Positions 22,205 through 32,446 of a DNA stretch of 64,000 nucleotides are shown in pieces. A program made the translations under genes and the position numbers. Numbering within the stretch: position 1 is the stretch's first letter; each line of letters begins with the position of its first letter. Below the pieces are notes generated by a model. The model was not told the origin of the DNA, made no database searches, and saw nothing but the letters and a program-made list of their open reading frames with translations. The stretch lies in assembly GCA_024180945.1 (NCBI GenBank), contig JAKSGN010000002.1:2418001-2482000 (forward strand), given 5' to 3'. The stretch comes from Macrophomina tecta (Eukaryota; Ascomycota; Dothideomycetes; Botryosphaeriales; Botryosphaeriaceae).

Positions 22205-22800
22205 AAAGCTCTTAGTCTTTAGTTATTATCAGTCTTCCCGTGGCTAGAGCAAATGCCGCCGTTGCTTTGACTGCGCGCATATCTGCCCGCCACTTCTCCG
22301 GTGGGCCATCTATATACCTACCGTCGGGTCTTTTCTTGCCCGGCCATCCGCCTAGCATGAACGCGATATCTCCGAATCTACTGTTTAAGTCGATCTGTAA
22401 TCTCACGCGGAGATCCATCTAGCGTGGACATTCGAGTAGGATGTGCCTTACGGTTTCCTTTTCTGCTCCGTACCCACACGAGGGTGCCTCTGCTCGCTTA
22501 ATTTTGTATAATGGCTTATTTAGACACGCTTTCAACGTCCTTGACTGTGCGATTACTGCTGCCTCCTTGTAGTTTAGCGGGTTATAGAGCTTCATAGTGT
22601 GGAAATGGACTAACGCGCGATTAAGCTTGCGGATCGACTCGCCGACCTTGGACGCTTCGAACGTCTTCCTCCAGTCTCGAGGCGATTTCCTTGCACCGAG
22701 CCATGGCTGACGACCGTAGTAGAGTTATAGCATGCTAAAATAATCTGCTTGCTCTTAGGCGGAGTTCAGGTCGAGTTGCCTTTATTAAAATTGACGCTCT
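22205..22800 (-). mobile_element. Decayed 3' end of a Tad1-like LINE
   Basis: On the minus strand one frame reads LYYGRQPWLGARKSPRDWRK, continues through LNRALVHFHTMKLYNPLNY and KACLNKPLYKIKRAEAPS, and reaches CGYGAEKETVRHILLECPR, the C-terminal zinc-knuckle-like motif (C, then ET, then H, then C) that closes the polyprotein of Tad1-type non-LTR retrotransposons. It then meets TAG (22419-22421) and continues in the same frame to a terminal stop at about 22212. A second in-frame TAA lies near 22727. The TAG replaces the Trp usually found after CPR and fits a CpA to TpA change on the opposite strand, so RIP is likely. Only the RNase H/C-terminal part remains. Confidence 0.75.
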
Positions 22801-23094
22801 GAAGCTTTTTACATGGTACGGGCTAGGAAGAGAGCTATGACGTGATCAGTTTTGAAGCGACATCCATATCTGCCAGGAGAATTTCAGAAGAGACTTTTTC
22901 TTTTACAGAAATACAGAAATACGTATAGTGGGGGAAATTAGCTGCGTAGAGGTTGGTGTTTGGCGATGGAAAAAGCAATTAAGCACGCGAGTGCGAGCCA
23001 ATGTGGTCGATAGTTGTATAGGCGGAAATGCAATTAAGAAACTAGGAAAAGAATACGATAGTGTGTTGAAATAGCGTAGAGAATAAGGAGCGTC

Positions 23095-23275
23095 CCTCCT
23101 TAACAAGAGACCATGAATTGCTTAATCAAGCCCGGATGTATATCTTTCTTATCCACCTAATAGTCTTCGTCTTCTTCATAGCCAACCCAACGAACTAGAT
23201 ACTGAGTACTAATTTTTTAGAGTGTTTTCGCGCGCGCTTTTAAGTAGGTGATCTACGAGGTACTAGCAGTCTTCC
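23095..23275 (-). mobile_element. Chromodomain relic of a Ty3/Gypsy integrase
   Basis: The minus strand reads KISTQYLVRWVGYEEDEDY, then TAG, then VDKKDIHPGLIKQF. This is the chromodomain at the end of chromovirus-type Ty3/Gypsy integrases (normally ending in a Trp where the TAG now stands). A TAA lies upstream (TL-stop-KIS) and a TAG before that. Stops in place of Trp and Gln are what RIP produces. No intact reading frame remains; AT-rich sequence continues on both sides (22900-23580) and probably belongs to the same dead element. Confidence 0.75.
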
Positions 23276-23591
23276 GGATCTATTGGAGGGGAGTGGAATC
23301 GAGACACGTTGCTCTAAACGGCTATATATACGGTTAGGGTCTAAGCCGTCTTTAGACGCTACGCGTATACGCTTCTTCTGCAGTGTTTTCTGCCTATTAC
23401 CCAAGGGTGCATATTAATTCCGTTACTCCTTTAGTAGACGACTAACAAGGTCGGTCCCTTAGTGGTCTATATCGTTACCTACTTAAAGACATAATTCAGT
23501 ATTGGCGAAGATAGTAAGAAAAAAGAGGAGTAGATATACCTATTATTCTCGTTAGAATACCCTGAGGTGCCGTTTCTGTTTCGGAAGTGCT

Positions 23592-25234
23592 CTAATCCCA
23601 ATCCCCATCCGCAAACGCCCCACTCTCCCTCTGTGTACTACACCACTCCTCGCTTGCCAAGCCATTCTCTTTCCTCCTCTTCAACGCCTTCGCATCCTTA
23701 CACCAGTCGCACGCCCACTCGCACGGAACCGCTTCGCCATTCTCGCCAAAGTACTCGGCGATCATCTTGTGCCTGCACCGGCGCGTCTCCTCGCAATAGT
23801 CGACCAGCTTCTTCAGGCTCTCCGCCCTACTCTTGTGCTTCTCCATGGCGGCCCTAACGCCGCCGCCACCCGCGCACTCGTTTGGCATATCCCTCGCCAT
23901 CATGCCAGCCGCCCTGTCCCTATCCTCGCGCGAATAATACAAGATACACGCCGCGGCCTTTCCATCCCTGCCCGCCCGCCCGGCTTCCTGGTAGAAACCC
24001 TCGATACTCTTCGGCAGCTCCCAGTGCACGACAAACCTGACATCCTCTTTATCGATGCCCATACCAAACGCTGTCGTCGCGACCACGATCTCATACCCGG
24101 GCGCATTCGCTACCCAGCCCGACAGCGCCGCGTCCTTCTCCGCGTTCGACAAGCCGGCATGATACGGCCGTGCGCCGATGCCGCTGGCGCGCAGCCTTTC
24201 CGCCAAGCCCTCACAGCTGCGGCGAAAGAGCGTGTACACGATGCCCGACAGGACTTCCGGCCTCTTGCCCGACGCCCGCAGCGCCCTCGCTCTCTCTGGA
24301 TCAGCCGTGCGACGCGCCTGCACGGCACACAGCCAGCGCACAAAGTCGTCGTAATGGTCCTCCTCGTCGCTCTTGAAGCGGACCTCGTAGTGCAGGTTCG
24401 GGCGGCTCGTCGACATGGTGTACAGCTTCAGCGTGGCCGGGTCGAGGGCCAGTGTGCGGACGATGTCGTCGCGGACCTGGGCGGTGGCGGTGGCCGTGAG
24501 GCAGATGATGGGCACGTCCGGGAACTCGTGCTTGAAGAAAGACAGATTCTTGAAGCTCGGGCGGAAGTCGTGGCCCCATTCGCTGATGCAGTGGGCCTCG
24601 TCGACGGCGATGCGGGCGAGCTCGCGGTGCGTGTGGATGATGCGCAGGATGCGCCTGAATGAGTCGAGCTGGCAGTACTCGGGCGTGATGTAGAGGAGGC
24701 GCGTGCGCGGGTGGCCGCATTGGAGGTCCTCCATGATGGCCGTCTTCTGGGAGTAGGGGGTCGTGCTGTTGATGGTTGCGACTTTGATGTCGGCGGCGCG
24801 GAGGGCGGCAACTTGGTTGTTCTGGGGTGTTTGGTTAGTGACGATAATCGGAGTAGTGGAGGAAGGTGGGAATTTACCATCAGAGCCAGGAGTGGAGATA
24901 TGACAACAGTGACTATATTTGTCAGTACGTGGAGATAGGCCTAACTGAAGGAACTCACTCACGCCCATGATCTATCACGGCAGGCAGTTGATAACAGAGA
25001 CTCTTGCCGAAAGAAGTGGCCGCTTGAAGAAAGATATCATGTTTGTCCAAGGCAGCGTTGATGACTTCTCTTTGTAAGGGTCTGAGACGAAGAACTCAGC
25101 GAATCTGAACAGATCGGCTTTGGGAAGGGAACGGAATACCTGAATGTCTTCTTCCCGAAGATCCTCTTCAGTGTGACGTCGATGTCAATCATGGGCTGGG
25201 ATTTCCTCCTCGCCGTCCTTCCGTCGGCCGGCAT
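23592..25234 (-). CDS. RecQ-family ATP-dependent DNA helicase (short form)
   Basis: 3'-5' helicase of the RecQ family. Exons: 25234-25140, 25081-24963, 24912-24878, 24821-23592; introns of 58, 50 and 56 nt with GT/AG ends. 492 aa. Exon joins recover FGKKTFRPLQREVINAALDK, the Walker A loop QAATSFGKSLCYQLPAVIDH, and TVVISPLLALMNNQVAAL. Further motifs: VDEAHCISEWGHDFRPSF, CLTATATAQVRDDI, SGIVYTLFRRSCEGLAERL, VATTAFGMGIDKEDVRFVVH and YQEAGRAGRDG. After the helicase core comes a Cys4 zinc site (RRCRHKM, CEWACDWC); no winged-helix or HRDC domain follows, so it is much shorter than Sgs1/BLM. It may be a RecQ5-like or secondary RecQ. Its 3' end abuts the Gypsy relic region. Confidence 0.93.
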
Positions 25235-25747
25235 TGCTGTTTAAGGGAGCGTGATCGAAATGTGGGCGATGTGAGGAGCGAAAAAAGGGGAGATTTAGGC
25301 AGGAAATGGACTTAGATTGGTGGGGTCACGAAAGAAGGTGTGGGAGAGCCGACAGGATTGGTGCGAGGGTCGCGTCCGAAATTTTGCGGAAAAGGCAGCG
25401 GCGCGTCCACGGCTCCGGTCTCATCGTCGCGGCTGTGTGATGCTATGCTATCATCTGTCGTTTTCTCCGCCGCTTCCAGGCGATGTGTGGGCAAGGTGAT
25501 AGCGAAGGCAGCAACGCGTCGTAAGGACATGAAGTTGGCACGCGCTGACGCGAGATCAGGCGTCGCTCGCCACCCGAGCTTTCCCCAAACAGCATTTTCC
25601 AACAACACACGACATCGTCGTACACGTTCTCCGGATCATGTCCATACAAAACTCAATCGTTACCAAATGCCCGTCTTTCCCTTCACGCGTATCTACAAGT
25701 CTAATATTGCCCCATAAAACCCCAAATAGCTTACATCATTCCGTCTT
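25235..25747. other. Intergenic, RecQ promoter and PPR gene 3' end
   Basis: Both neighbours are on the minus strand. No gene or repeat recognised. Confidence 0.5.
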
Positions 25748-27742
25748 TTATACAGGTACAGGCGCAGTGGCCACCGGGAAGAGAAGCGCCAACCGCTTGA
25801 GAATATGCTCCAGATCCGCTTCAGGCGGATTCCACTTGCTCCTAATCTCCTCCCAAACCTGCAGTGTCTTTTCCTTACCCATGCACTTGGAGAACGCCAG
25901 GATGGCAGCCGTGACGATTGAGCGGTCAAGGAAGTAGTCTTCGCCGCCCTTTTCGAGAGACATTATGAACGCGCGCCAGGTGCTCTCTAACCTGCCTTTG
26001 GTCCACGATGTGTATCGTACACCGCCGTGATGGTAGAAGCCAAACAGCAGCGTATAGAACATGTCGCCCTTTAGCGGTATGTTGTATATGCGATCCATTT
26101 CGTCCAGCAGCTCCGTGACGCGGTCGATATTACCGGACGTGATTGCGTGGTGCTCGATCAAGATCTTAAACGTCGCGTAGTCCGGTCCAACAGGTGACTC
26201 CTCCTGAATTTGCTTCTGTGCTTCAGGGTTCCCTCGAACATGCTCCGTCGCCCGGGTCAGCAGGTAGCCGAGTTCTCGCCGCTGTCGCCAATCGCGAGGC
26301 ATCTGTTTCCTGCCCTGCCGCGAGCCGTGCATATTCTTCATCCGTAAGAAGACCTGCTCCGCCGCCGCTGGCTCACTTGCTTTGCACAGAGCCGTGATAA
26401 CGCAGTTCATGACCGTTGTGTCCACAATCTCCCCGGCATCAACCAGTTCCTTGTAAGCCGTTCGAACGCCTTCGCCATCCCGTGTCAATCCGCGCCACAG
26501 AATAACGCTCGTCCGGAAATACCGATCCAGCTTCAAGCCTCTATCCAGCATCTCGTTCCTAACCATCTCCGCCAATTTATACTTGCCGGCCTTGACGGCA
26601 ATGTCGAGCAGAATGTTGAAAGTGACGTGGTTCCCTTTCGTCCCGGCCCTGTGCTCCATCTCTCTCCAAAGGTACAATGCCGACTCGACCTCATTGTTCG
26701 TAATCTTCCGGAAACACTTGCCTGCGAACTGTATCGCCATGTTCCAATCCGCCACGGCAATGGGTATCTCCGCCGCCTTCATGTCGTCAATAACAGACAG
26801 ATACCGCAACATAGCCGCCTCTTCATGATGCTCGACGACACCCAGACAATGTAGTAGGTTCCGAATAGTCGAATATGACAAATACGCAGCACGCGGCCAA
26901 GACAGCGTCGTGTAAATCTCATACGCGATCTCAGGCGACAAGCCGTTATGCTCCAGCAGCTCTTCCAGCTCGCCAATCGACGCATTCTCCACTTCATCGT
27001 TGTTCGGCCACGGCCGATGCATTTCGTGGAATGGTATCTCCGCGCCTTCTACCCCACCAGCATCGCCGCTGAGGGTCGGCCCGCCACCACCCGCCTCTTG
27101 CTTCTCCCTCTCTTCCGCCTCCCGCACCTCACGCTCTTCTTGCTCTTTCCATGTCTCCAGCCGCGGCGGGCCATAGAAGTCAACGAGGCTTCTGAACTCC
27201 TCCTGCGAGCGTATGTTCCCTCCGTCATCCTGTCCGCCCTCTCGCCGTTGCGATTGTTGCCCCAGCTCATCCTGGGGCACATGTTGAGCAGAGCCGCCGG
27301 CGGCGCTCTGCTGGCTGCGCGACTTAGCGGCGTGGCCGAACTGCCGCACGCTCTCCTCCGCCACGCCGCCGACCCGCTTCCGCCGCGGGCGATGATGCTG
27401 TTGTGGCGACGACGAGCTCGAGGAATAAGACGAGGCCAATGCTGCGCCCTGCCATGCCGGCATGTGTCTGGCGTGCTTGCGGCACGACCCCGCCTGCACG
27501 AGGGCGCTGATAAAAAAATTGTCCATCATCTGCGCGGGCCAGAGCGAGACGGGTCTGGCAGCGGCGGCGGAGGAGGAGGAGGCAGGCGGTCTATCGGGAC
27601 GGCAGTGGAAGGCGCGTCGATGCGGAGGAGGGCGGTCGGCTCGTGATCGATTCGGATTGGGGCAGAGCAGGAGCAGGGCGAGGAGAGGCCTGGACGCTAC
27701 CACGCAGACGGCGGCCGGAGGAGAGGGCTTGTGCAGGGACAT
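25748..27742 (-). CDS. Mitochondrial pentatricopeptide-repeat (PPR) protein
   Basis: Single exon, up to 664 aa. The N-terminal 60 residues are Arg/Pro/Ser/Ala-rich with hardly an acid, consistent with a mitochondrial presequence; a later ATG pair near residue 72 (MMDNFF) is an alternative start. Residues 120-250 are charged and low-complexity. From about 330 to 640 there are helical pairs of about 35 residues of PPR type (for example GNHVTFNILLDIAVKAGKYK, LAEMVRNEMLDRGLKLDRYF and DTTVMNCVITALCKASEPAA). Such proteins bind specific mitochondrial RNAs for processing or translation; the target is unknown. It is divergently transcribed from mS23 (starts 410 bases apart). Confidence 0.88.
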   Translation of the reverse strand: MSLHKPSPPAAVCVVASRPLLALLLLCPNPNRSRADRPPPHRRAFHCRPDRPPASSSSAAAARPVSLWPAQMMDNFFISALVQAGSCRKHARHMPAWQGAALASSYSSSSSSPQQHHRPRRKRVGGVAEESVRQFGHAAKSRSQQSAAGGSAQHVPQDELGQQSQRREGGQDDGGNIRSQEEFRSLVDFYGPPRLETWKEQEEREVREAEEREKQEAGGGGPTLSGDAGGVEGAEIPFHEMHRPWPNNDEVENASIGELEELLEHNGLSPEIAYEIYTTLSWPRAAYLSYSTIRNLLHCLGVVEHHEEAAMLRYLSVIDDMKAAEIPIAVADWNMAIQFAGKCFRKITNNEVESALYLWREMEHRAGTKGNHVTFNILLDIAVKAGKYKLAEMVRNEMLDRGLKLDRYFRTSVILWRGLTRDGEGVRTAYKELVDAGEIVDTTVMNCVITALCKASEPAAAEQVFLRMKNMHGSRQGRKQMPRDWRQRRELGYLLTRATEHVRGNPEAQKQIQEESPVGPDYATFKILIEHHAITSGNIDRVTELLDEMDRIYNIPLKGDMFYTLLFGFYHHGGVRYTSWTKGRLESTWRAFIMSLEKGGEDYFLDRSIVTAAILAFSKCMGKEKTLQVWEEIRSKWNPPEADLEHILKRLALLFPVATAPVPV

Positions 27743-28152
27743 GAGACGCGGACATGGTGCTCAAGCAGCGGGGCTCGGGTCCATTGGGTGGTTGCGAACG
27801 CTGCACGGAAACGGTCTCGGGGCGATGGGCTACTGGAGCCCAGGTACACGGTGCTCCAGAGGGGTGTTGGGCGGATTGAAATGTCTGGTTTCTGGAGATG
27901 CAGGACGCCTGCGGGCGAAAAGTAAAGTTGTTGCACAAGCTTCTTGCCCGACGGCGGAGATCTCTCCCTCCGACCAGATGCCGAGCCGCGCTGCTACTTT
28001 TCTAACCACCACTACCAAGCACGCCCCATCACCACACCTCAATTCCTCGCACCCGCCGCTGTTGCCATTCCTCCTGCCGAGCGCGGCCCCTCCCCGTCTC
28101 GACCTGCGAGCCTCCGCATCCGCCCCGTCCGCGTGAGGGACCACACGCGACA
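27743..28152. promoter_or_regulatory. Divergent promoter region, PPR gene / mS23
   Basis: 410 bases between start codons of two nuclear genes for mitochondrial gene expression. No clear TATA box; co-regulation is plausible but only inferred. Confidence 0.45.
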
Positions 28153-29041
28153 ATGGGCCGCTACAACTTCGCGGCCGCACGCGTGCATCGCGCCGTTACC
28201 CAGCTGCTCGAGACCAAGCGCATGAAGGTCCCGCCGCCGTGGTACGACGTCGTCGCCGATGTGCCGCCTTCGCAGCAGCTCGTCCGTCCGCTGCAACGCA
28301 CCTACTCGCGCAGGGACGCGCGCAGGAACATCAAGAAACCGAGTCGCATGTTCCAGCCGGAGCGCCTAACCTACGAGGAGGACAAGCTGAGGCTGGAGTT
28401 CTTCAAGGACCACCCGTGGGAGCTCGCTCGCCCGAGGGTCATACTCGAGAACGATGGTGCCGACAGCAAGAGGTGGGATTGGAGCAAGATTGTGCAGCCG
28501 GGCAAGAAGCTGGATGGTGAGAGGTATGCATGCTACATGTTTCTTCCGTGCTGCTACTAGCACACGAGGCTTCTGACTGAGGTTTTGTACACTTGGCTAC
28601 GGAAGAGCACGGCTAATTTTTTTCTTCAGTGTCGTCCAACGCCAGCGCTGGCTCATGCAGCACGAGGAAAAAGACAAGGCATCGGCCTACGACCAAGCCC
28701 GCAAGGAATTCTACGAGTACCGCCATCGCGCGGAGATCGAGCAGCGCATCGCCAAGGAGGAGGCCCGCGCCGTCGGCGCTTACTTCGGCAAGGGCCCGCT
28801 CGAGGTCGGCATGGAGCTGGAGAGCCAGGCTTTCAACGAGTGGAAGGCCTGGGCCATCAACGAAATCGAGTTACAGCGCCAAGCCCAGGCTGCCATGTAC
28901 AGTGGTATTGAGAACAGCACGGCGGCTCTGGACAATGCCGATCCGGCTACGGTGGCTCTGGCTGCGGAGGATTTGGCAGAGGCAATACCGGCCACAGATG
29001 CTGGGCAAGAAGCAAGGGGAGGCGCGTTGCTACACCCGTAA
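28153..29041 (+). CDS. RSM25: Mitochondrial small-subunit ribosomal protein mS23
   Basis: Exon 1 28153-28523, intron 28524-28629 (GTATGC...TTCTTCAG), exon 2 28630-29041; 260 aa. Exon 1 begins GRYNFAAARVHRAVTQLLET then KVPPPWYDVVADVPP, the conserved start of fungal Rsm25. The splice gives LDGESVVQRQRWLMQHEE; a competing GT at 28516 would break the frame. Exon 2 has a long charged helix (KASAYDQARKEFYEYRHRAE, IEQRIAKEEARAVGAYFGK) and an Ala-rich end. Belongs to the mitochondrial ribosome small subunit. Confidence 0.93.
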
Positions 29042-29845
29042 AGTTGACGAAGGCGTCTTGTACAGTATGTGTGGGGATATACCCGGTGCGGGGAATCGAA
29101 GACAATCAAATGATGCTTAATGGTCCAATCCCTGTATTGGTTTTCTCCTAGCATCTTGTAATCTGATTCTGTACGAGATCCTCGTATAGCATATGCTTTC
29201 AGCGGAAGGCCACTCCCAGAGGCACCGCAACACAGTTTTTGGCGCCAGCAGTAGATTTATGCATCCGGACATCGAGTGGGCAGTCTTTTGGCACCTGCAT
29301 CTGTTTGCATGCTCAAATGCTCCAACTCCCCGTCCGGCTGCGCTTCCCTATAATACCTCCAAAGCCGCACGCATCAACTGCGTCAACCTCTCAAAGAGGT
29401 GTTGAGGCGTGGACAAGAGCAAGGAAGAGAACCAAAAGCAACAAAAAGGAAACCATCACAGCTCCACCTGGATATTTGAAGTGAACATGTGCTTATTTGG
29501 AGGTCTACCCAACCCGAGTTCTCAAATGAGCAAGCCTTCCGTTTTGAGGCTTTTGTCTAAGGCCAAGAATCCAGCATGTTCTCTCAATGCAATTACACGG
29601 GCATACCAGTAGACCAGACGATCAAGCGTTGTATTCCCGTAGGCGAAAGTGGAGGGCAGAAAAGGGCTTATATGCCACCTGTACTTCTTCTTAGGTGCAC
29701 CACGGGAAAGTTCCATATAGTGAAGGCTCAACTCGGGTGTTTTGACCAATAATGCAGGACTGCCTTGAGCAGCGTCTAAAATCTCCATCTTCCCTTTTCT
29801 AGGCAGTTCCTTAACGACTCAGAACAGCAGGCAAAATTCTTTACT
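29042..29845. other. Intergenic between convergent mS23 and TatD genes
   Basis: No gene, RNA or repeat recognised. Short frames on both strands lack family features. Confidence 0.5.
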
Positions 29846-31388
29846 TCACCCCAGCTTCTCTCCCAACCCAAACATCTTAATGGAGTTGTTCCAGGCGCTT
29901 TCAGAGAATGTCAGTACTCCAGTCTCAAGACCAAACAGGAGGCTGGAGGAAAAAAAAAAAAAAAAAAGACTTACGCCTCACAAACCTCCTCCACCTCCAC
30001 ACCCTTGATCCTCGCAATGACATGTGCCACCAACGGAATCGTCGCCGGCTCATTCCTATCACGCAAACAATCAGCACTTCCCCGAAACTTCCCGTGCTAA
30101 GAACAAGCAGAAACAACATACCTCCCCTTCACCATCGCCCCCTTCACCCACCTCTCCTTCTTCACCGCCTTCGGAACCTCCGGCACCCTCCCCTCCTTCA
30201 AGTACTTCGCACTCGCATGACTTGGCCGCATCTCGCACCACGGCCCATCAGTCTCGATCTGCAGCCTCTCCAGTGGTACCTGTCTCACAACCTCCACATT
30301 CTCCTCCGTCTTCAAACTGCACCCGTTAACGCCAATATCCAGCCCCAGGTCCACCAGCTCCCGCATCTCCTCCACCGTCCCCGTAAAACTGTGCACCAAC
30401 CCACCCCTCGGCAAATTAGGCAACCTCGCCCCCAACATGCGCACGAAGTCCGCGTGGGCGGCGCGCGAGTGCAGGAAAAGCGGGAGCTGCAGCTCGACGG
30501 CGAGGTCGAGCTGGGCGTCGAAGTAGGCGAGCTGGGTGTCCTTGGGGGTCAGGAACAGGCGGTCGTAGTCGAGGCCGATCTCGCCGAAGGCGACCGTGTG
30601 ACCGGATGCCGAAGTCTCCTTGGCGAGGGCGCGGAGGGCGGCGAGCATGGCGGCCGGGCCGCCAGGGTGGGTGTCGAATTGGGTGGCGGAGCAGGGGTGG
30701 ACGCCGACGGTGGCGTAGCAGAGGCCGGCTGCAAGAAAGAGGGTCAGACGTTGCACGAAGTATAAAAAAAAAAAAAGAATTTATAATAATAACAATAATA
30801 CAAAAAGGGAAAAATAAAAGCAAAACGGCATTTTGGAATAGATAGAGAGAAATTTGATTGAGAGGATGAGGGAGGAGAAAAGGTTGGGGGAAAGACGAAC
30901 GATGCTCCCGCGCAATCTGCACTGCGTGCTCCGACTCTTTCAGGTCCGATCCCGTCACCATCATCTTCTCACAGCCCGCTGCCTTGGCGCGCTCGAGCAC
31001 TCCGTCAAAGTCATCCTCATGTGCCTGCTTGCCGTGGTACACGCCACGGAAGATGGGATCGCCCAGGTTGATGCCGATCTGGAGGATGGGTCAATTCAGC
31101 CATATCACGTGCAGAAGCTAATTTGCAAGGCATCATTAGGTAACCAACATCGATATATTTCAACTTCTTCGATTGTGCTTGGGCACTGTTTTGTGCGCCA
31201 GAGGCGATGGTGGCGGCAGAGGTAGCACCGCTACTGGGAGCGGTGGTCGACGACATCTGGGCGAGGCCGAAACCTGGAACAGGTTGTCTGGGATCGAGGG
31301 ATCGAGCGTGCCTCGGTGCGTCTGCGATGTAAATCGGCGATGTTCGTGTTGGCCGGATGCAGCGAATAAGTGCGCGGCGTGGAAGCAT
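29846..31388 (-). CDS. TatD-type metal-dependent deoxyribonuclease
   Basis: Five exons: 31388-31149, 31078-30901, 30728-30122, 30055-29975, 29897-29846; 385 aa. Joining recovers LKYIDIGINLGDPIFRGVYH, VQIAREHPGLCYATVGVHPC and the C-terminal VCEAAWNNSIKMFGLGEKLG. The first donor is weak (GTTGGT) but gives the conserved DIGIN. Metal-site motifs: GEIGLDYDR (Glu), PLFLHSR (His), LVHSFTG (His) and ETDGPWCEMRP (Asp). TatD enzymes are 3'-5' exonucleases/endonucleases linked to DNA repair and to DNA breakdown in cell death. The first 70 residues (Arg-rich, then Ser/Ala) extend beyond the core and could be a mitochondrial presequence, with a second ATG at residue 45 for a cytosolic form; this is inference. 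Intron 4 carries a run of about 19 A. Confidence 0.92.
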
Positions 31389-32446
31389 AGATAAGCAAAG
31401 GTGTGATTTAGTAGATGGCTTTCCCGCGCCTTTTGTGACGTCTCTTCTCTTCCTCCCCGAACTTAACCCGAATAGGAAGTCGACCTAGTCACTCGCTGAC
31501 AGCAAGTGATATGCGAGCGATGACAGGGTCGTACGGTGATTGGTGTAAACCGCGAGGTCCTTCTGGGGCAGATAAGCATTAGTTCGGGCAGCCAGTAAAT
31601 TCTCGGGTATCAGCGTCAGAGGGCTAGCAGGCGGAACGAACAAGGATTGGCAGTCACCGAAACCTTCAGTACTGACACGATGCCCACAGAACTGGATTTA
31701 CTCCACAATCCAATTTCCGATGCAAGCGTTACAGGGTAGGAGAATGCTAATCTGTCATTCGTAACTACCTACGTTGAGCAGAAAGCGGTTCCTGCCAAAC
31801 CAGCAATCTCCTCCATCAGTAACAATGTTTTAAACCGAAAAAAACCAAATTGCCCACCCAAAACCAGTCCGTACCGTCTATAACAAAGCTAACGAATCGC
31901 AAAGCCCGATCACTCATGTCAGAGAGATGATCTCATCCAACCAGCAGGCGATTAGGAAGATCATTAAAGAGAAGCGTCGCTGAATCCAAAAATGCCCGTG
32001 TCCACATGCAAATGCCTAACGAAAACCAAAAAAAAAAAAAAAAAAAAAACCGGATCAGAAAAGGCATCCAAAGACAAGAAATCGGAGGCTACTCGTGATG
32101 CCGCTGTTCAGGGGTTGTCTCATGCAGTTTAACAGAACAAAGCAATATCCAATCACTCCAGGCCCGCCAGACGCTATGCCAGAAATAGCCTGAGAAATAA
32201 CCGAGAACGAAACCCAACACCCGGTTAATATTAGTATCGGACAAAGTCATTGAGGGAATATGTGTATTCGGGTCGCTAGCGGTCGTTCGTGTCGTTGACT
32301 TGGAACAAAGAAGGATGGAGTCTATGGATGAGGGTAGCGGGCCACGTGGCTGCTGTACATATATCTACCCATTTTGGACGACGAGGAAAAATGAGTGAAT
32401 CCCGCACCATCGCTAGTGCATATTATGCCTGATAAGGGCGGTATGT
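31389..32446. other. Intergenic, upstream of TatD gene
   Basis: 1.06 kb with no gene recognised. Contains a run of about 22 A at 32028-32049 and generally AT-rich sequence belonging to the 3' side of the F-box gene. Confidence 0.5.

Noticed and set aside
29080..29110. TTCGATTCCCCGCACC-like word on the minus strand, similar to a tRNA T arm
   Set aside because: No matching acceptor, D arm or anticodon arm around it; it is the tail of the mS23 3' region.
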